Positions 1 to 8,559 are shown, counted from the stretch's first letter. The stretch is DNA of 24,022 bases from CBCPNA01 sp965120415 (GCA_965120415.1 CBCPNA010000046.1:1-24022), one strand, 5' to 3'. Numbers and translations are program-made. Notes: generated by a model from the sequence alone, not told the origin.

Positions 1-733
1 TTGGTATTTCTGCTAAAATAGATGTAATTATATTATTTTTTAATTCTTCTTTTTTTGTAGAATTTAATATTTTGTTAAAAACATTACCCACATTATTTTT
101 TATTGTATCTTGCCTTATCTCTTCTCTTGTAGTTAACAATTGCTTGACAAAATTTGTATATTTTATTTTTTCATTTCTTACATTAAAATGCCTATTTTTT
201 ATAATATTTTGCAATTTTAAGACTAAATAGTTAATAATAATCATCGGTATAACTAAAATAACAATTATTTTGATATTTATAATAGCAAGTATTATAAATG
301 AAAAAAATATAAAAATAATCTTGCATAATAAATCAATATAGCTCGATATAACTTCTTCTACAGCATATACATCTGTTGTCATAATTTCCAAAATCTCTGA
401 TTTATCTTTTTGGCTGATTTTATTTTTAGATATAGTTAAAAATAATAATTTCTTTCTTATTAGTTGTCTTATTTTAAATCTGAATTTTGTATCTATTTCT
501 CCCCCTTTAATAATTAAGTAACTTTGTATAAAAGCTACTAGTACAATAAAGCTAACAATTATTTTATAGCTATAAATATCTTTTATTTCAATACTATAGA
601 CTAAATTTTTAATAAATAACGATATTAAAAGTGGTATACTATGTATAAAAAACCAAACAATAAAGTTAACAAAAAATAACATCTTTTGCTTTTTTATAAT
701 TTTAAAATTAGATTTTAATATTTCCATATCCAT
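1..733 (-). CDS. ABC exporter half-transporter, transmembrane part (partial, runs off left edge)
   Basis: Only the N-terminal ~244 residues are present; the frame is open to the window edge, so the nucleotide-binding domain would lie outside. The protein starts MDMEILKSNF, with hydrophobic stretches at about residues 19-42, 58-76 and 136-175 separated by charged loops, the layout of an ABC type-1 exporter membrane domain. Two in-frame ATGs (733 and 727) share one AAGGA ribosome binding site; the first has about 4 bases of spacing and the second about 10, so either could be used. The gene starts 10 bases after the stop of the ABC subunit at 744-2390, so the two are probably co-transcribed and form a heterodimeric exporter. 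The exporter assignment rests on membrane topology and on the neighbour having a clear ATPase domain. The substrate cannot be told from the sequence. Confidence 0.75.
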   Translation of the reverse strand, partial: MDMEILKSNFKIIKKQKMLFFVNFIVWFFIHSIPLLISLFIKNLVYSIEIKDIYSYKIIVSFIVLVAFIQSYLIIKGGEIDTKFRFKIRQLIRKKLLFLTISKNKISQKDKSEILEIMTTDVYAVEEVISSYIDLLCKIIFIFFSFIILAIINIKIIVILVIPMIIINYLVLKLQNIIKNRHFNVRNEKIKYTNFVKQLLTTREEIRQDTIKNNVGNVFNKILNSTKKEELKNNIITSILAEIP

Positions 734-743
734 TTATTCCTTT

Positions 744-2390
744 TTATGTACTTTTTTTAATAATTCCATCTTCAAAAACAATCATTCTATCGCAATAATT
801 AATTGTTTCTGTATTATGGCTAACAATAATTATAATCTTATCTTTTACTATATTATACAATATTTCAAAAAACAACTTGATTATATTTTTATCAATTTTA
901 GAATAAGTTTCATCAAATATAATCAAATTAGCTTTTGTATTTAAAATTGTTCTTAATAGGCAAATTATTTGTTTTTCACCTACAGATAAATTATCATTAT
1001 TAATATTTATATGCAAAAAATTATCTCCATATTGTGCAAAATATTGTAATAAATTATAATCTTTTAGCTTATCAAGCAAATATTTATCTGATATATCGTT
1101 ATTAAAAAAAGTAATATTATTTTTTATCGTATCATTAAAAATATTACCATTAGGACAAACATATACAATACTTTTATTTATATATTCTTCTGAAAAATCT
1201 TCAATTTCAATATTATTTATATATATTTTTCCTTTTATTTTTTGTATATATTTACATAATAATTTACAAAATGTAGTTTTACCACTACCCGATTTGCCTA
1301 TTATACCTATTATATTATTATATTTTAGTTCTATATTTATATTTTTTAGGCAATAATTATCGTCATTATCATATGAATAATATAAATTAGTAATATTTAT
1401 ATTTTGTATTTTTTCATCTGTATTATAAGCTCCAAATTTAACTTCTGGTTCATATTCAAAAATTTTATTAATTCTTTTCAAGCAAGCTTTAAAATTTAAA
1501 TATGAACGCATATGTGCTTGCATATTTTCGATAGGGTCTTTTAATAAAGTACTGTATGAATATAATGTGTAAATTGTACCAAATGAAATTATGCCTTTGA
1601 AATATAGCCCTCCTCCTAAAAATAAAGCTAATATAGTTGAAAAAACAGAAAAAAATAAAGTTAAGCTCCATATTTTATATAAATATTTTTGAGCCTTTGT
1701 TTCTGTATTTAAAAATTCTCTATTCATAATATCCATCTTATTTTTTATATAATTATATCCATCTAGCATGTCAAGCTCACTACTATTATTTATCCATTCA
1801 GAATATTTACCTATATTAAAAGTAGTTATTTCTTTATTTTTTAATAATATATCTTTTTGGCTAAAAATAATAACTAACAGCATTATTACAAATAAGAAAA
1901 CGTATATAGAAAATATAACCCCCATAAGCACGCTTTCTAAATAAAAGCTAACGATAGTAAATATTACAATAAGAAAATAAATAATAAAATTAAAAAAAAT
2001 TTTGCTTAAAAAATTATCTATTGTACTAATATTGTTTTCAAAATATTCTAATAAATTACCTAAATTTTTATCTTTAAAAAATTTATCATCATAGCTTAAT
2101 ATATTATCTTTTATCAAGATTCTAATACTATTTGTTATATTAAGGCTTATATTTTTAAAATAATGTTTTAAAATTAAATTAAATATAACAATTATATTAG
2201 AAATTATAAAATACGCAAAAACTAATATACATATACTTTTTTGTATTTTATTTGCTATAATAATATCTATTATATAGCTTATAATTTTAGGAGAAAGAAA
2301 TATTAAATATATTTGAGCTAAAATTAAAACTAATACTATAAAAGTATCTAAAAAAGAAACTTTAAAACATCTTAATAACTTTTTATTCAT
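744..2390 (-). CDS. ABC exporter subunit, fused membrane and ATPase domains, non-canonical Q-loop
   Basis: A 548-residue half-transporter. Hydrophobic helices lie at about residues 13-45, 52-75, 130-175 and 240-285 (ABC type-1 exporter membrane domain), and the ATPase domain spans about 330-545. Visible motifs are Walker A GKSGSGKT (365-372), signature LSVGE (468-472, a variant of LSGGQ), Walker B LIIFDE with the catalytic glutamate (489-494), D-loop SKID and the switch histidine in SHN (H525). The Q-loop is abnormal: the segment reads YVCPNGNIF, with proline where glutamine is expected. Size and layout fit peptide, lipid or multidrug exporters. No bacteriocin precursor, modification enzyme or accessory peptidase gene is visible beside it. 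The ATG follows AAGGA with 9 bases of spacing. Upstream lies a long structured leader, so transcription may be attenuated. A function beyond ABC export is not assigned. Confidence 0.9.
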   Translation of the reverse strand: MNKKLLRCFKVSFLDTFIVLVLILAQIYLIFLSPKIISYIIDIIIANKIQKSICILVFAYFIISNIIVIFNLILKHYFKNISLNITNSIRILIKDNILSYDDKFFKDKNLGNLLEYFENNISTIDNFLSKIFFNFIIYFLIVIFTIVSFYLESVLMGVIFSIYVFLFVIMLLVIIFSQKDILLKNKEITTFNIGKYSEWINNSSELDMLDGYNYIKNKMDIMNREFLNTETKAQKYLYKIWSLTLFFSVFSTILALFLGGGLYFKGIISFGTIYTLYSYSTLLKDPIENMQAHMRSYLNFKACLKRINKIFEYEPEVKFGAYNTDEKIQNINITNLYYSYDNDDNYCLKNINIELKYNNIIGIIGKSGSGKTTFCKLLCKYIQKIKGKIYINNIEIEDFSEEYINKSIVYVCPNGNIFNDTIKNNITFFNNDISDKYLLDKLKDYNLLQYFAQYGDNFLHININNDNLSVGEKQIICLLRTILNTKANLIIFDETYSKIDKNIIKLFFEILYNIVKDKIIIIVSHNTETINYCDRMIVFEDGIIKKST

Positions 2391-2508
2391 AATTATATTT
2401 CCTTATTAATATATGATATTCATATTTTTAAAAAAAATTATTTTGTTGAAATTTTAAGAACTATTTAGAAAAAATAAATTGTATTTACAAATATAATCTC
2501 TTTATTAT

Positions 2509-2561
2509 AAAAAAAAGCCCTAAGCAAAGCTTAAAATACATTAAGCCTAACCAAGAGCTTT
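2509..2561 (-). terminator. Long bipartite terminator hairpin, second of a tandem pair
   Basis: On the minus strand AAAGCTC (2555-2561) pairs with GGGCTTT (2514-2520) with one G-U pair. Inside it, AGGCTTAA pairs with TTAAGCTT around a TGTATT loop. The outer stem runs into a row of eight Ts (2509-2516). This is a good rho-independent terminator lying between the leader promoter and the ABC genes. Confidence 0.6.
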
Positions 2562-2593
2562 AAAAAAAAAGAAAGGACTGGCTGAAAAGCCAG
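2562..2593 (-). terminator. Hairpin with U-rich tail, first of a tandem pair
   Basis: On the minus strand CTGGCT and AGCCAG form a perfect 6-bp stem with a TTTC loop (2578-2593), followed by TCCTTTC and nine Ts. It could terminate the spore protein transcript or act as the first attenuator of the ABC leader. The interrupted first part of the T tract makes it weaker than the second hairpin. Confidence 0.55.
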
Positions 2594-2632
2594 CATTATC
2601 ATGAAACAAATAATTGAAGACTGATCAAAATT

Positions 2633-2661
2633 ATGATAACACAATTATTTTAATATGTCAA
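2633..2661 (-). promoter_or_regulatory. Sigma-A promoter for the ABC operon leader
   Basis: The -35 is TTGACA (2656-2661), the spacer 17 bases, and the -10 TATCAT (2633-2638), with a TGn extension before the -10. It points toward the ABC exporter genes, and the start is predicted near G2626. It lies about 80 bases downstream of the spore protein gene, so the leader transcript would be independent of that gene. Confidence 0.6.
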
Positions 2662-2739
2662 GCATTTTTCCATTTTTTTATTTTTTATTGTAATAGCCTC
2701 CTATCTTACCAAGCAAAAAGATGGTATTTATAAAATACT

Positions 2740-2913
2740 TTAAGTTTTCTTTTTATTTTTTCTTCTTGTTGTTATAAGCCCCCCTATCTTACCGCTTTCT
2801 CTAGCAGTTAAGCTTTTCCAGCCGTCTTTTTTAATTTTGTCTATTAAGCCTAGCTCCTCTGCTATTTCAAATTTCATGATTTGTAACTTTTTTAATTCTT
2901 CTTTATTTTCCAT
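2740..2913 (-). CDS. Small acid-soluble spore protein, alpha/beta type
   Basis: A 57-residue basic protein. It has the alpha/beta SASP signature: an N-terminal MKFEIAEELGL block, matching the region cut by the germination protease GPR, and a C-terminal TARESGKIGG block, the DNA-binding repeat of the family (Pfam SASP). In this family the proteins coat and protect spore DNA and are degraded at germination. After the second block the usual hydrophobic ending is replaced by a lysine/arginine-rich tail (TTRRKNKKKT), so it is a short variant. The start at 2913 is chosen because AAAGGAG lies 5 bases upstream of that ATG; an in-frame ATG at 2973 would add 20 residues with no family resemblance. It starts 64 bases after thiI, enough for a separate forespore promoter. 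It is direct evidence of a spore former. Confidence 0.88.
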   Translation of the reverse strand: MENKEELKKLQIMKFEIAEELGLIDKIKKDGWKSLTARESGKIGGLITTRRKNKKKT

Positions 2914-2918
2914 ACAAA

Positions 2919-2925
2919 CTCCTTT
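2919..2925 (-). promoter_or_regulatory. Ribosome binding site fixing the spore protein start
   Basis: AAAGGAG lies 5 bases before the ATG at 2913. It supports the 57-residue product rather than the longer frame starting at 2973. Confidence 0.8.
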
Positions 2926-2942
2926 AAAATTTTTTATAAATA

Positions 2943-2971
2943 TAGCTTGTCCATTAATCAATATTTTATAC
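2943..2971 (-). promoter_or_regulatory. Possible sigma-G promoter of the spore protein gene
   Basis: GTATA (2967-2971) matches the sigma-G -35 pattern GHATR. After 17 bases, CAAGCTA (2943-2949) only partly matches the -10 pattern CATHHTA. It lies between thiI and the spore protein gene, where a forespore promoter would be expected. The match is weak. Confidence 0.25.
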
Positions 2972-2977
2972 AATATT

Positions 2978-4150
2978 TTAAATATTTATTATTTCTATAT
3001 TTTGTAAAGTATCTTCTATTTCTTTATCTATATCTTTTATATTTTGTTCTATTTTTTCTATTATATGTTTTTTGGGTTTAGTTTGTGGATGTTTAGCAAC
3101 AAATATAGTACAGCAATCTTCATATGGTCTTATAGATATGTCGTAAGTCCCTATCTTTCTTGCTATATCAATAATTTCTTGCTTATCCATACCACAAAGT
3201 GGTCTTAAAATAGTCAGCTCATTTACAGCAGAATTAGCGCAATCTATAGCTTGCATAGTTTGACTTGCTACCTGCCCTATGCTATCGCCTGTCACAAGCG
3301 CTAAACTTCCACTTTTTATCGCAATTTTTTCTGCTATTTTTAGCATTGTTCTTTTTAATATAATCGTGAGTTTCTCTTTTGGTACATTTTCATATGTTTT
3401 TAGCTGAATATTTGTAAAAGGTACTATATAAAGCTTAATACTACCAGCAAATGTCGCTAGCTTTTCTGCTATATCTATAACTTTTTGCTTAGCTCTTATA
3501 GATGTATAAGGTGGACTATCAAAATAAATAGCCTCTATATTAACTCCTCTTTTAGCCATCATAAAAGCAGCAACAGGGCTATCTATACCTCCTGAAAGCA
3601 GCACGGTTGCCTTACTATCGCCAAGGATAGGTAGCCCCCCAAAACCTTTTTCTATTTCTGTATAAATATATACATTGTTTCTTAATTCTATATTTAATAT
3701 AATATCAGGGTTATGCACATCTACAGTTATATTTTGCATATTTTCTAAAATATATCCCCCAACATTTGCCGCTATTTGTCTAGAATCTAGGGGATAATTT
3801 TTATCTGAACGTTTTACCTCAACTTTAAATGAAATATTAGTATTATACCTTTTTTGCATATATTCTAAAGCAAGTTTTTTTATATTTTCTATATTAGTAT
3901 CAAAAAACATTATAGCTTTACAAACAGCATTAACCCCTATAGTATTACAAACTAAAGGAGTTACCCTTTCATAATCAAAAAAACTATCTAGCGTTTTGAT
4001 AAGAAAACGCCCCTGCTCTTTATAAATTTTATAATCGCCAACTTTTTTTAAATTAAATGCTATATTTTTAATTAATCCATCTTCTATAGCCTTTCTATTT
4101 TTGCCCTTTAAAATAATTTCTCCATATTTAACTAATAAAACTTCTTCCAT
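2978..4150 (-). CDS. thiI: tRNA 4-thiouridine sulfurtransferase ThiI (short form without rhodanese domain)
   Basis: 390 residues. ThiI adenylates U8 of tRNA and accepts persulfide sulfur to make 4-thiouridine; in some bacteria it also supplies sulfur for the thiamine thiazole. The N-terminal ferredoxin-like region (about 1-60) is followed by a THUMP domain (about 60-165) and a PP-loop pyrophosphatase domain with SGGIDS at 186-191. GDSIGQVASQT (about 288-298) and the CC pair at 346-347 are also typical. The protein ends at 390, so the rhodanese domain of the E. coli enzyme is absent, as in Bacillus. Its start is 14 bases after the cysteine desulfurase gene, the likely sulfur donor, as in the NifZ-ThiI pair of Bacillus. 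AGGAG precedes the ATG. Confidence 0.95.
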   Translation of the reverse strand: MEEVLLVKYGEIILKGKNRKAIEDGLIKNIAFNLKKVGDYKIYKEQGRFLIKTLDSFFDYERVTPLVCNTIGVNAVCKAIMFFDTNIENIKKLALEYMQKRYNTNISFKVEVKRSDKNYPLDSRQIAANVGGYILENMQNITVDVHNPDIILNIELRNNVYIYTEIEKGFGGLPILGDSKATVLLSGGIDSPVAAFMMAKRGVNIEAIYFDSPPYTSIRAKQKVIDIAEKLATFAGSIKLYIVPFTNIQLKTYENVPKEKLTIILKRTMLKIAEKIAIKSGSLALVTGDSIGQVASQTMQAIDCANSAVNELTILRPLCGMDKQEIIDIARKIGTYDISIRPYEDCCTIFVAKHPQTKPKKHIIEKIEQNIKDIDKEIEDTLQNIEIINI

Positions 4151-4164
4151 GCATAAAACTCCTA

Positions 4165-5283
4165 TTATTTTTTATATAACCTAAGCTTTGGTACAATTTT
4201 CAAAATTGCATTATTAAAAATCCTTGCCTCTTCTAATATATTCAAATGTGAAAAGCTAAGCCTAATATTTTCTTTTTGTAAAAACTCTACTTTTTGGTAA
4301 TTTTTCTCTTTTTTACTGTTGCAAGCAGCGCCTGGTGCTATATATATATCTTCTTCTTCTAGCGCATGCACCAAAACTTCGGCTTTTATATCTTTAATGC
4401 TAATATTTAATATATAAGTTGTTCCAGCTTCATCGCCATTTATAAGCACCCCTTCTAGCAAATGTGTTAATTTTATTATTTCGTTTTTTATATTTTTTAC
4501 ATTTTCATAATTTTTATTTAAATTTTGAAAAGCTATTTTGGCAGCAAATGCTAAAGATAATATACCCTCTGTATTAAGTGTACCTGCTCTTATACCCTCT
4601 TGCTGCATAGCCCCAAAAATAATTTTATTAAGCTTAATACCTCTTTTAATAAATAAAAACCCAGCTCCTTTTAAAGCATGTATTTTATGCCCGCTAGCAG
4701 TTAATAAATCTATATTTTTTATATCTATATCAATTTTGCAAAATGCTTGCACCGCATCTGTATGGAATATTGTATTTTTATTTTTTTGCTTTATTTTGGT
4801 TGCAATTTCTTTTATATTTTGTATAGTGCCAAATTCATTATTAACATACATTATACTAACAAAAATAGTGTTATCATCTATTAAATCTATAAGCTCTTGT
4901 ATATTTATATAGCCTTTTTCATCTACATTTAAATAAAAAACTTCAAATCCTCTTTTTTCTAGCTCTTTAAAGGGCACTAAAACAGACGGGTGCTCTATTT
5001 TTGTTGTTATAATTTTATTGCCTCTTTTTTTGTAAGCCTCACAAGCCCCTATTATAGCCATGTTGTTAGCCTCTGTCGCCCCTGATGTAAAGTATATTTC
5101 ATCTTCATTTGCTTTTATTATATTTGCTATATCTTTTTTAGCATTTTTTATAAGTTGTTCTACATAAAAGCCAAATTTATGCATAGCAGAAGAATTAGCA
5201 TAATAATTTTTGCAAATATCTAATACATATTCCAAAACTTCATCTAATGGTTTTGTTGTTGCAGCATTATCAAAATAAATCAT
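4165..5283 (-). CDS. Cysteine desulfurase (NifS/IscS family), probable sulfur donor to ThiI
   Basis: 372 residues, a PLP-dependent fold-type I enzyme that converts cysteine to alanine and an enzyme-bound persulfide. Visible are YFDNAATT at the N-terminus, TSGATEANN (66-74), the PLP-stacking histidine in EHPS (H98), the PLP-binding aspartate in HTDAVQA (D176), the Schiff-base lysine in SGHK (K200), RAGTLNTEG (232-240) and the catalytic cysteine in APGAACNS (C321). Direct coupling to thiI, 14 bases apart in the same direction, suggests a dedicated NifZ-like donor rather than the general IscS/SufS of Fe-S assembly; no scaffold gene (iscU, sufU) is nearby. GGGGG lies 6 bases before the ATG. It belongs to the pheST-relQ cluster, with 24 bases to the previous gene. 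Confidence 0.93.
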   Translation of the reverse strand: MIYFDNAATTKPLDEVLEYVLDICKNYYANSSAMHKFGFYVEQLIKNAKKDIANIIKANEDEIYFTSGATEANNMAIIGACEAYKKRGNKIITTKIEHPSVLVPFKELEKRGFEVFYLNVDEKGYINIQELIDLIDDNTIFVSIMYVNNEFGTIQNIKEIATKIKQKNKNTIFHTDAVQAFCKIDIDIKNIDLLTASGHKIHALKGAGFLFIKRGIKLNKIIFGAMQQEGIRAGTLNTEGILSLAFAAKIAFQNLNKNYENVKNIKNEIIKLTHLLEGVLINGDEAGTTYILNISIKDIKAEVLVHALEEEDIYIAPGAACNSKKEKNYQKVEFLQKENIRLSFSHLNILEEARIFNNAILKIVPKLRLYKK

Positions 5284-5307
5284 TTTTAACCCCCATGCTT
5301 AAAGCTT

Positions 5308-6117
5308 TTATTCTAAATATCTAACTTTATAAAGTTGTGCCATCATTTCTAGCTTTCTGTTAAATTCAAAAAGCTTTTCAAGGTCGTCTTCTTGATATAA
5401 ATTTATAAATTCTTTATTAAATTCATTAACCTTTTCTACCTTACCTATATAATATAAATTTTGTATATTTTGCAATATTTCTTGCACAAGGTTATCTTTT
5501 GTTTGCAGTATCTTTTGAGCTTTTATAATTTCTTCTCTAATAGTTGTCATTTCTGTATCCACTTTAAAGCAAGCTTCGGCACATACCTCTAGCCTTCTTT
5601 TTAGATTTTCTGGCATATTACCGTTATATTTGTATCTTAAAGAATGCTCTATAGATGCCCAAAAATTCATTGCCATAGTCCTTATTTGTATTTCACAAAA
5701 TACTTCTTTAAAGCCTAAAGCTGTTTCTACTGGGTATTTAATAGTTATATGATAACTCCTGTAACCACTGCTTTTTGTATTTGTTATGTAGTCTTCTTCT
5801 TCTATTATAATCAAATCTTTGCCATCTCTAAGCCTTATTAAATGCACAACCTTTTCTATATCTTCAACAAATTTACAAATTATCCTAACCCCTGCTATAT
5901 CTTCTAATGTTTCTATAGCCTTTAAAAGCGATATAGAACGCTTTTTTGCCTTTTCCAAAATACTATTTATCGTTTTAACACGTATTTCAACCGTTTCTAT
6001 AGGCGAGTGCATTTCTAGATTATTAAACTCTGCTTTTAAGCTATTAAATTTTACAAAAAGTTCATCTACAGCTTGTTTAAAAGGGAGCATTATTTCTTTT
6101 AAATTAACGACTTCCAT
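5308..6117 (-). CDS. Small alarmone synthetase, RelQ/YjbM type (GTP pyrophosphokinase)
   Basis: 269 residues with a single RelA/SpoT synthetase domain and no hydrolase, TGS or ACT domains. It transfers pyrophosphate from ATP to GDP/GTP to make (p)ppGpp in the cytoplasm. Motifs are DIAGVR (73-78), SGYRSYH (117-123), the catalytic EIQIRT segment (142-147) and NFWASIEH (151-158). The C-terminal part (about 165-269) is helical, as in the tetramerising RelQ subfamily, though longer than the usual ~210-residue RelQ. It starts 31 bases after pheT with GAGGT 6 bases upstream of the ATG, so it is probably co-expressed with phenylalanyl-tRNA synthetase. RelP/YwaC is the alternative subfamily; RelQ-like is preferred from the motifs. 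Confidence 0.92.
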   Translation of the reverse strand: MEVVNLKEIMLPFKQAVDELFVKFNSLKAEFNNLEMHSPIETVEIRVKTINSILEKAKKRSISLLKAIETLEDIAGVRIICKFVEDIEKVVHLIRLRDGKDLIIIEEEDYITNTKSSGYRSYHITIKYPVETALGFKEVFCEIQIRTMAMNFWASIEHSLRYKYNGNMPENLKRRLEVCAEACFKVDTEMTTIREEIIKAQKILQTKDNLVQEILQNIQNLYYIGKVEKVNEFNKEFINLYQEDDLEKLFEFNRKLEMMAQLYKVRYLE

Positions 6118-6148
6118 TTTTATACCTCATCTGTTTAACGATAAATGT

Positions 6149-8539
6149 TTATTTATCTCTTAATCTAGCCTTAAAATTTTCTTGTAAAAAGTTTAAAGCT
6201 TTTTCCATGTATTTATTAACTTCTTCATCAGTCAATGTCTTTTCTGCTGACCTAAACAAAAGGCTATAAGATAAAGATTTAAAACCCTGTTCTATTTGGC
6301 TACCTTTATATATATCAAATAGCTTTATTTCTTCTAAAAGTTTACCGGCTTTTTGTTTTATTGCATTTTCTAAATCTTTAGCTAATATATCTTCTTTAAT
6401 AACTATAGATATATCACGCTCTATAGCCGGAAATTTAGGTAATGGGGCATAAGTTTTTTTAGTATTTGCAAAATTTATAAGCTTATCTAAATGCAAAATA
6501 CCATAATAAACTCTTGTATCTATATCATATTTTTGCAATACTTTTTTGCTTACTTCTCCTACATAGCCTAAATATTCATTATTTATAGTTATTTTAGCTG
6601 TTCTGCCTGGGTGCATAAAGTTTAAATCTGTAAACGGTGTATATTCTTGCTTATTTATATTAAGGCTATTAAATAAATTTTCAAAAGCCCCTTTTGCATT
6701 ATAAAAATCTATATCGCCGTACAAAGCTACGCTAATTAATTCTTCTTCTTTAGGAAGATTTTTCAAAGGTAATTCTTCTGGCAAATATATTTTGCCTATT
6801 TCAAACAAAAAAGCCTCTTTATTTCTTCTTTTATAATTAATAGCTATACAATTTAGCATAGAGTTTAATGTTGTAGTACGCATAATGCTAAAATCTTCAC
6901 CAAGTGGGTTATTTATCGTAATAGCTTTTGTCAAATCATCATCAGCTGTAATATTTAGTTTTTCAAAAACTTTTGGGCTTTCAAAAGAATATGTTAAAAC
7001 TTCATTAAAGCCTGTATATATTAATACATTTTTTATTTGTTCTGTAATTATTTGTTTATAGCTTTTTTTGCCTACTGTTTGAGTTTTGTTTGACACATTT
7101 GTGCTTATTTTATCGTATCCATAAAGCCTTATTATTTCTTCGGCTAAATCAGCATCATTAGTTATATCTTGCCTAAAAGTAGGTATTTTTGCTGTTGTTT
7201 CATCTGCATCTATTTCTATAAGCTTTAATAAATCTATCATTTCTTTATTTGGAATATTAGTACCTAAAAGTTTGTTTATATTATCTGCTGAATAATTAAT
7301 TTCTTTAATATTTATAACATTTTCATAAAAATCAAAATGCTCTTTTATAACTTTGCCTATATTTAGCTGTTCTATTAACATGCAAGCTCTATCAAGCGCT
7401 TTTAAGCATAGGTTAGGGTCTATATTTTTTTCAAATTTGCTAGATGCATCTGTCCTAAGCCCTAATTTTTTAGCTGTTGTTCTTATGTTATAGCCGTCAA
7501 AATTAGCGGCTTCTAGCAAAATATCTTTTGTATCTTCTGTTATCATAGAGTTTTCAAGCCCCATTACACCAGCTAAATCGACTAGCTTATTTTCATCTTG
7601 TATAACAAGCATATGTTCATCTAATGTTCTTGATACGCCGTCTAGCGTTTTTATTTGTTCGCCTTCTTTAGCATTTCTTATGGTAAGATGTTTGCCCTCG
7701 ATTTTGTTTAAATCATATGCATGCATAGGTTGACCATACTCTAGCATAATATAATTTGTTATATCAACGATATTATTTATAGGGCGTATGCCTGAAGAAA
7801 TAAGCTTTTGCCTTAACCATAAAGGCGACGGCTCAATTTTTACATCTTTTACAACACGGCAAGTATATCTTTTGCAAATATCTTTATTTTCTATTTTAAT
7901 ATTTATAAAATCACTTATTTTTTGCTGTATTTCTCCCTTAAAGCTTATATTTTCTATTTTTAAAGGAGTTTTAAATGTAGCACTAGCCTCTCTTGCTATA
8001 CCTATAACGCTATAGCAATCTGCTCTGTTAGATGTAATTTCAAATTCTATAATATCTTCATCTAGATTAAAAATAGGGTTTACGCTGCTTCCTAAAGGAT
8101 ATTCTTTATCAAATATATATATACCATCTTCCGGGGCATCTGGATAATCATTTTTTGTAAAGCCAAGCTCTTCTATAGAGCAAAACATACCATTAGACAT
8201 AACCCCTCTTAATTTGCTATTTTTTATTTTCAGCCCACTTGCAAGCGTTGCTCCGTCTAAAGCAACCGGTACAATAGCCCCTACAAATAAGTTTGTCGCT
8301 GCTGTTACTATTTGCAAATGTTCTTCTTTACCAATATCAACTTTTGTTACAAAAAGCTTATCGGCATCTTTATGCTTTTCTATTTCTAATACTTTACAAA
8401 CAACAACATTTTTTATATATTTACCTTTATTTTTAATAGATTCTACTTTAGTACCTGTTAGTGTCATAGCATCAGCAAATTCTAAAGCATTGCATTTTAT
8501 ATCAACAAATTCTTTTATCCATGACATTGCTATATTCAT
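6149..8539 (-). CDS. pheT: Phenylalanine-tRNA ligase beta subunit
   Basis: 796 residues, the usual bacterial length. With PheS it forms the (alpha-beta)2 enzyme that charges tRNA-Phe; the beta subunit provides tRNA binding and editing. The order is an N-terminal EMAP-like tRNA-binding domain (about 40-150, with DADKLFVTKVDIG), the B3/4 editing domain (about 210-380), the B5 domain (about 400-470), the catalytic-like core, and a C-terminal FDX-ACB anticodon-binding domain (about 704-795). GGAGG lies 7 bases before the ATG, and the gene begins 20 bases after pheS. No truncation is seen. Confidence 0.97.
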   Translation of the reverse strand: MNIAMSWIKEFVDIKCNALEFADAMTLTGTKVESIKNKGKYIKNVVVCKVLEIEKHKDADKLFVTKVDIGKEEHLQIVTAATNLFVGAIVPVALDGATLASGLKIKNSKLRGVMSNGMFCSIEELGFTKNDYPDAPEDGIYIFDKEYPLGSSVNPIFNLDEDIIEFEITSNRADCYSVIGIAREASATFKTPLKIENISFKGEIQQKISDFINIKIENKDICKRYTCRVVKDVKIEPSPLWLRQKLISSGIRPINNIVDITNYIMLEYGQPMHAYDLNKIEGKHLTIRNAKEGEQIKTLDGVSRTLDEHMLVIQDENKLVDLAGVMGLENSMITEDTKDILLEAANFDGYNIRTTAKKLGLRTDASSKFEKNIDPNLCLKALDRACMLIEQLNIGKVIKEHFDFYENVINIKEINYSADNINKLLGTNIPNKEMIDLLKLIEIDADETTAKIPTFRQDITNDADLAEEIIRLYGYDKISTNVSNKTQTVGKKSYKQIITEQIKNVLIYTGFNEVLTYSFESPKVFEKLNITADDDLTKAITINNPLGEDFSIMRTTTLNSMLNCIAINYKRRNKEAFLFEIGKIYLPEELPLKNLPKEEELISVALYGDIDFYNAKGAFENLFNSLNINKQEYTPFTDLNFMHPGRTAKITINNEYLGYVGEVSKKVLQKYDIDTRVYYGILHLDKLINFANTKKTYAPLPKFPAIERDISIVIKEDILAKDLENAIKQKAGKLLEEIKLFDIYKGSQIEQGFKSLSYSLLFRSAEKTLTDEEVNKYMEKALNFLQENFKARLRDK

Positions 8540-8559
8540 AAAATTTCCTCCAAATTATT

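Larger units (their letters stand above)
2509..2626 (-). ncRNA. Structured leader or small RNA upstream of the ABC transporter genes
   Basis: A near-consensus promoter at 2633-2661 predicts a transcript starting near 2626. The RNA carries two consecutive hairpins, each followed by a U tract (2562-2593 and 2509-2561), then about 118 bases before the ABC subunit start at 2390. It also contains a 23-codon open frame (2602 to 2531, starting MIMLAFQPVL and ending RLNVF) that runs through the first hairpin; no convincing ribosome binding site precedes it. The layout fits either a short independent RNA or an attenuator leader for the exporter operon. I recognise no known riboswitch or T-box. The structures are seen directly; the regulatory role is inference. 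Confidence 0.4.

Noticed and set aside
2914..2973. 20-residue N-terminal extension of the spore protein
   Set aside because: The ATG at 2913 has a strong AAAGGAG site, and the extension would translate through the presumed promoter region with no family similarity.
4538..4912. 124-residue plus-strand frame opposite the cysteine desulfurase
   Set aside because: It is antisense to catalytic regions including the PLP lysine; no supporting signals.
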